From Devosia equisanguinis (GTDB lineage Bacteria > Pseudomonadota > Alphaproteobacteria > Rhizobiales > Devosiaceae): 8,702 nucleotides of DNA. The notes beneath the pieces were generated by a model, which was not told the DNA's origin, did no database searches, and saw only the letters and a program-made list of their open reading frames with translations. Positions 5,685 through 8,702 of this stretch are shown one piece after another (within the stretch, counting starts at the first letter, position 1; each line of letters begins with the position of its first letter). The DNA lies in the NCBI GenBank assembly GCA_945888565.1, contig CAMDAL010000161.1:1-8702 (forward strand). Direction: 5' to 3'. The translations under genes were made by a program, and so were the position numbers.

Positions 5685-6556
5685 CCACCGCCACCCAGGA
5701 TGGCATCGTCGTCAGCCATGCCACCGTCACCTATCGCAACGGCCACACCGCCCTGCGCGACGCGAGCTTCACCAGCCCCACCGGCTCCATCACCGCGCTG
5801 GTCGGCGTCAACGGCTCGGGCAAGTCCACCCTGTTCAAGGCCATCATGGGCTTCGTCCGGTTGGCTCACGGCGACATCTCCGTGCTCGGCATGCCGGTCG
5901 CCCAGGCGCTGCGGCAGAACGTCGTGGCCTACGTGCCGCAGAGCGAGGAGGTCGACTGGAATTTCCCCGTCCTCGTCGAGGACGTGGTGATGATGGGTCG
6001 CTACGGCCACATGAACTGGCTGCGCATGGCCCGCCCCGCCGACCACGCCGCCGTCGCCACCGCGCTCGACCGTGTGGGCATGACCGAATACCGCAAGCGC
6101 CAGATCGGCGAACTCTCCGGCGGCCAGCGCAAGCGCGTCTTCCTCGCCCGCGCCCTCGCGCAGGATGCCCGCGTCATCCTGCTCGACGAGCCCTTCACTG
6201 GCGTCGACGTCAAGACAGAGGACGCCATCATCACCCTCCTGCGCGACCTGCGCGACGAAGGCCGGGTGATGCTCGTCTCCACCCACAATCTCGGCAGCGT
6301 GCCCGAGTTCTGCGACCGCACCGTGCTGCTCCGCAACACCGTCCTCGCCTACGGCCCCACCCCCGAAACCTTCACCCAGGAAAACCTCACCCTCGCCTTC
6401 GGCGGCGTGCTCCGCCACTTCGTGCTCGGCGGCGCGGAACTCCACGACGATGCCGACACCCGCCGGATGACCGTGCTCACCGACGACGAGCGCCCGCTGG
6501 TCTTTTACGGCGAGGACAGCGCCATGCAGCGCCGCCCGCACGAGGACGACAAATAA
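5681..6556 (+). CDS. sitB: Manganese/iron ABC transporter, ATP-binding protein SitB
   Basis: The ATPase that drives metal import through SitC/SitD. The 291-residue protein has Walker A GVNGSGKST (42-50), the Q-loop glutamine in AYVPQSEEVDW (Gln87), signature LSGGQRKRV (145-153), Walker B VILLDEPFTGVD (165-176) and the H-loop His202 (STHNL). PQSEEVDWNFP is typical of the Mn/Zn importer ATPases. The GTG at 5681 is chosen because it overlaps the sitA stop by four bases; the product then begins just before the ABC core. The tail after about residue 250 is charged, ends in HEDDK, and is slightly longer than in enteric SitB. Confidence 0.94.
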   Translation: MTTATQDGIVVSHATVTYRNGHTALRDASFTSPTGSITALVGVNGSGKSTLFKAIMGFVRLAHGDISVLGMPVAQALRQNVVAYVPQSEEVDWNFPVLVEDVVMMGRYGHMNWLRMARPADHAAVATALDRVGMTEYRKRQIGELSGGQRKRVFLARALAQDARVILLDEPFTGVDVKTEDAIITLLRDLRDEGRVMLVSTHNLGSVPEFCDRTVLLRNTVLAYGPTPETFTQENLTLAFGGVLRHFVLGGAELHDDADTRRMTVLTDDERPLVFYGEDSAMQRRPHEDDK

Positions 6557-7422
6557 TGGAAGTCCTGCTCGAACCGTTCGGCTACGGCTACATGTTCAAT
6601 GCCATGTGGGTCTCGGCACTGGTCGGCGCCGTCTGCGCCTTCCTCTCCTGCTACCTCATGCTGAAAGGCTGGTCGCTGATCGGCGACGCGCTGAGCCATG
6701 CCATCGTCCCCGGCGTCGCCGGTGCCTACATGCTCGGCCTGCCCTTCGCGCTCGGCGCCTTCTTCTCGGGCGGTCTCGCCGCCGCCGCCATGCTGTTCCT
6801 CAACCAGCGCACCAAGCTGCGCGAGGACGCCATCATCGGCCTGATCTTTTCGTCCTTCTTCGGCCTCGGCCTGTTCATGGTGTCGATCTCGCCCACCTCG
6901 GTGAACATCCAGACCATCGTGCTCGGCAACATCCTCGCCATCACCCCCGAGGATACGCTGCAGCTCGCCATCATCGGCGTCGTCTCCCTCGTGATCCTCC
7001 TCGCCAAGTGGCGCGACCTGATGGTGGTGTTCTTCGACGAGAACCACGCCCGCTCGATCGGCCTCAACCCCACCCTGCTCCGCGCCCTGTTCTTCACCCT
7101 CCTCGCCGCCTGCACCGTGGCGGCACTGCAAACCGTCGGCGCCTTCCTCGTCATCTGCATGGTGGTGACGCCTGGTGCCACGGCGTACCTCCTCACCGAC
7201 CGCTTCCCGCGCCTCCTCGCGCTCGCCGTCGTGCTCGGCGCCGTCACCAGCTTCCTCGGCGCCTACCTGAGCTACTTCCTTGATGGCGCGACGGGTGGCC
7301 TCATCGTCGTCCTGCAAACGGCGCTGTTCCTCGCCGCCTTCATCTTCGCCCCACGGCATGGCCTGCTCGCCGCCCGCCGCCGGGCCGCACGCACCATCGC
7401 GGAGACGACCGATGGGGTTTGA
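6556..7422 (+). CDS. sitC: Manganese/iron ABC transporter, membrane protein SitC
   Basis: One of two paralogous inner-membrane subunits forming the import channel. It is 288 residues long, with about eight hydrophobic segments. The ATPase-contact motif of this family appears as KGWSLIGDALSHAIVPG (37-53), and later family blocks include LGNILAITPED and AVGAFLVICMVVTPGA-like segments. Its ATG shares one base with the sitB stop (TAATG), so translation is coupled. It ends in a basic tail (RRRAARTIAE) and overlaps sitD by 11 bases. Confidence 0.94.
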   Translation: MEVLLEPFGYGYMFNAMWVSALVGAVCAFLSCYLMLKGWSLIGDALSHAIVPGVAGAYMLGLPFALGAFFSGGLAAAAMLFLNQRTKLREDAIIGLIFSSFFGLGLFMVSISPTSVNIQTIVLGNILAITPEDTLQLAIIGVVSLVILLAKWRDLMVVFFDENHARSIGLNPTLLRALFFTLLAACTVAALQTVGAFLVICMVVTPGATAYLLTDRFPRLLALAVVLGAVTSFLGAYLSYFLDGATGGLIVVLQTALFLAAFIFAPRHGLLAARRRAARTIAETTDGV

Positions 7423-8248
7423 TCCGCTGCTGCCGTTCCAGTTCGAGTTCATGCAGTATGCCTTCGCGGCGGCCATCCTCGTGGCGGTCCCGATGGCGCT
7501 GCTCTCGTGCTTCGTCGTGCTGAAAGGCTGGTCCTTGATGGGCGATGCGATCAGCCACGCCGTGTTCCCCGGCGTCGTCATCGCCTACATCGTCGGCTGG
7601 CCCTTCGCCATCGGCGCCTTCATCGCCGGCATGATCGCCGCGGTCTCGACCGGCTACCTCGCCGACAACAGCCGCATCAAGCGCGATACCGCCATGGGCG
7701 TGGTGTTCTCCGGCATGTTCGGCCTCGGCCTGCTGCTCTACGTGCAGATCCAGTCCGACGTGCATCTCGACCACATCCTGTTCGGCGACATCCTCGGCAT
7801 TGGCCCAGTCGACCTGATCGTCGCCGCCGCCATCGCGCTCTTCACCGCCGCCGTGATCGCGGCCAAGTGGCGCGACCTGCTGCTGCATGCCTTCGATCCC
7901 ACCCAGGCCCGCGCCGTCGGGCTGAATGTCGGCCTGCTGCACTATGGCCTGCTCTGCCTCATCACGCTGACCATCGTCGGTGCCCTCACCTCGGTCGGCG
8001 TCATCCTGTCGGTGGCGCTGCTGATCGCCCCCGGCGCCATCGCCCACCTGCTCACCCGCCGCTTCGGCGCCATGCTGATGGTCGCGCTGCTCGCCGCGGT
8101 AGCGAGCGCCTTCGGCGGCGTCTACCTGTCCTTCTTCCTCGACAGCGCCCCCGCCCCTACCATCGTCCTGCTGCTCTCGGCCGGCTTCATCGCCGCCTTC
8201 GCCTGGACCAGCATCGCGTCCCGCACCGAGACACCCGCCGGGGCGTGA
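7412..8248 (+). CDS. sitD: Manganese/iron ABC transporter, membrane protein SitD
   Basis: The second channel subunit, 278 residues, paralogous to SitC throughout. The same contact motif reads KGWSLMGDAISHAVFPG (38-54), and the blocks FGDILGIGPVD and SVALLIAPGAIAHLLT match equivalent places in SitC. The ATG at 7412 is preceded by GGAGA six bases upstream and overlaps the sitC end by 11 bases. It is the last sit gene. No strong terminator follows; a near-palindrome GACCATGGTC (8249-8258) lies directly after the stop. Confidence 0.94.
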   Translation: MGFDPLLPFQFEFMQYAFAAAILVAVPMALLSCFVVLKGWSLMGDAISHAVFPGVVIAYIVGWPFAIGAFIAGMIAAVSTGYLADNSRIKRDTAMGVVFSGMFGLGLLLYVQIQSDVHLDHILFGDILGIGPVDLIVAAAIALFTAAVIAAKWRDLLLHAFDPTQARAVGLNVGLLHYGLLCLITLTIVGALTSVGVILSVALLIAPGAIAHLLTRRFGAMLMVALLAAVASAFGGVYLSFFLDSAPAPTIVLLLSAGFIAAFAWTSIASRTETPAGA

Positions 8249-8283
8249 GACCATGGTCCCATTTCCCCTGACGCCTCCTGCTT

Positions 8284-8289
8284 TATGAT
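8284..8289 (+). promoter_or_regulatory. Possible -10 box before the aldo/keto reductase gene
   Basis: TATGAT is close to the -10 consensus, 27 bases before the ATG, in a region too short (68 bases) to hold much else. The -35 region at proper spacing (about 8261-8266) is poor, so the call is weak; read-through from sitD is also possible. Confidence 0.25.
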
Positions 8290-8316
8290 GCGCCGCCTCA
8301 ATCGGAGGAGACCAGC

Positions 8317-8640
8317 ATGACCATGTCCACCCACCTGCCCACCCGCGCATTCGGCAAGACCGGCATGGAGATCACCCGGCTCGGCATCGGCGCCTGGGCC
8401 ATGGGCGGCAACGCGTGGGGGCCGCAGGACGATGCTGAATCGGCCGCCGCCATCCGCCACGCCATCGACCTGGGCATCAACTGGATCGATACCGCGGCCG
8501 CCTACGGCGTCGGCCACTCCGAGGAAGTGATCGGCCAAACCCTCCGCGACCTGCCGGCCGACAAACGCCCGCTGGTCTTCACCAAGGGCGGCGTCATCCG
8601 CGACGCCAACGGCCAGAACCCGCGCCGCCTCGCCGAGCGC
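8317..8640 (+). pseudogene. Aldo/keto reductase, 3'-truncated by an insertion
   Basis: The N-terminal third of an aldo/keto reductase, an NADPH-dependent carbonyl-reducing enzyme with a TIM-barrel fold. Family features: RAFGKTGMEITRLGIGAWAM (10-29), the DLGINWIDTAAAYGVGHSEE segment (51-70) with tetrad Asp58 and Tyr63, and tetrad Lys90 in VFTKGG. The fourth tetrad residue (His, normally in QIHWP) and about 200 further residues are missing. After RRLAER (residue 108) one would expect a helix such as SIRRE; instead the frame enters the inverted repeat at 8643 and stops at 8680-8682 after 13 unrelated residues. The start has a very good ribosome-binding site (GGAGGAG, 8304-8310). The fragment should be inactive. 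Substrate unknown. Confidence 0.8.
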
Positions 8641-8642
8641 AA

Positions 8643-8661
8643 CGTAATTACCCACCCCCTT
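8643..8661 (-). repeat. Terminal inverted repeat, right copy
   Basis: The reverse complement reads AAGGGGGTGGGTAATTACG and matches 65-82 apart from one extra G. It starts exactly where aldo/keto reductase homology ends. Confidence 0.6.
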
Positions 8662-8702
8662 GTCATCGGGGTAAATCCCTGAATCTCTGGGGCTATGGAC
8701 AG
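8644..8702. mobile_element. Probable left end of an insertion element (partial)
   Basis: Begins GTAATTACCCACCCCC and runs off the window. A shorter related repeat, GTAAATCCC, appears at 8671-8679. Repeated subterminal motifs are known from several IS families, for example IS21-like elements. No transposase start is visible in the 59 bases. Inner sequence differs from that at 1-64, so the two window edges show opposite ends of the element, which would place the two copies in the same orientation. Family not determinable. Confidence 0.45.

Noticed and set aside
6505..7581. Minus-strand open frames across sitC and sitD (also 7340-8350)
   Set aside because: Glu/Gly/Asp/His-rich shadow translations of GC-rich membrane-protein genes; no recognisable domain.
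1..8702. CRISPR array, phage or defence genes, toxin-antitoxin pair
   Set aside because: No spaced repeats and no matching gene families were found on either strand; the window holds housekeeping, envelope and transport genes.

Overview
The window looks like chromosomal DNA of a GC-rich alphaproteobacterium of the Hyphomicrobiales (Rhizobiales). The evidence is third-codon positions that are almost all G/C, a MarR regulator and L,D-transpeptidase pair of the LdtR/LdtP type known from Sinorhizobium and Liberibacter, a cysteine-poor (Mg-type) porphobilinogen synthase, a SitABCD metal importer, and small DUF6163- and DUF6898-like proteins. Devosia or a relative is a reasonable guess, but I cannot fix the genus from sequence alone.

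Layout. Bases 1-81 look like the right end of an insertion element that cuts into a UPF0114 (YqhA-like) membrane-protein gene, leaving only its C-terminal part (about 82-405, +). Then comes hemB on the minus strand (628-1641), with its own terminator at 574-606. Divergent from hemB, on the plus strand, lies a cell-envelope block: a four-helix membrane protein (1772-2155), ldtR (2360-2869, ending at a strong terminator), the Tat-exported L,D-transpeptidase gene ldtP (3127-4389) and a tightly coupled small protein (4395-4649). A four-gene operon for manganese/iron import follows: sitA, sitB, sitC, sitD (4785-8248). Its genes overlap by 4, 1 and 11 bases, and palindromic TTGCAA/ATTTGCAAAT elements precede sitA. 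The window ends with an aldo/keto reductase gene (from 8317) cut at about base 8641 by what looks like the left end of the same kind of insertion element.

How the parts work together. ldtR and ldtP form a known regulator/target pair controlling 3-3 peptidoglycan cross-linking and osmotic tolerance; the two small genes travel with them. sitABCD is a complete binding-protein-dependent importer (periplasmic protein, ATPase, two membrane subunits), probably controlled by a Fur-family Mn sensor such as Mur. hemB supplies tetrapyrrole precursors and is an independent unit.

I see no clearly undescribed multi-gene system. The most unusual observation is that nearly the same 18-19 base sequence, in inverted orientation, lies at both edges, each time exactly where a conserved gene is broken. 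So 8.56 kb of ordinary chromosome sits between two ends of what is probably one element family. The upstream regions of ldtR, ldtP and sitA are rich in palindromes and are the best places to look for regulation.
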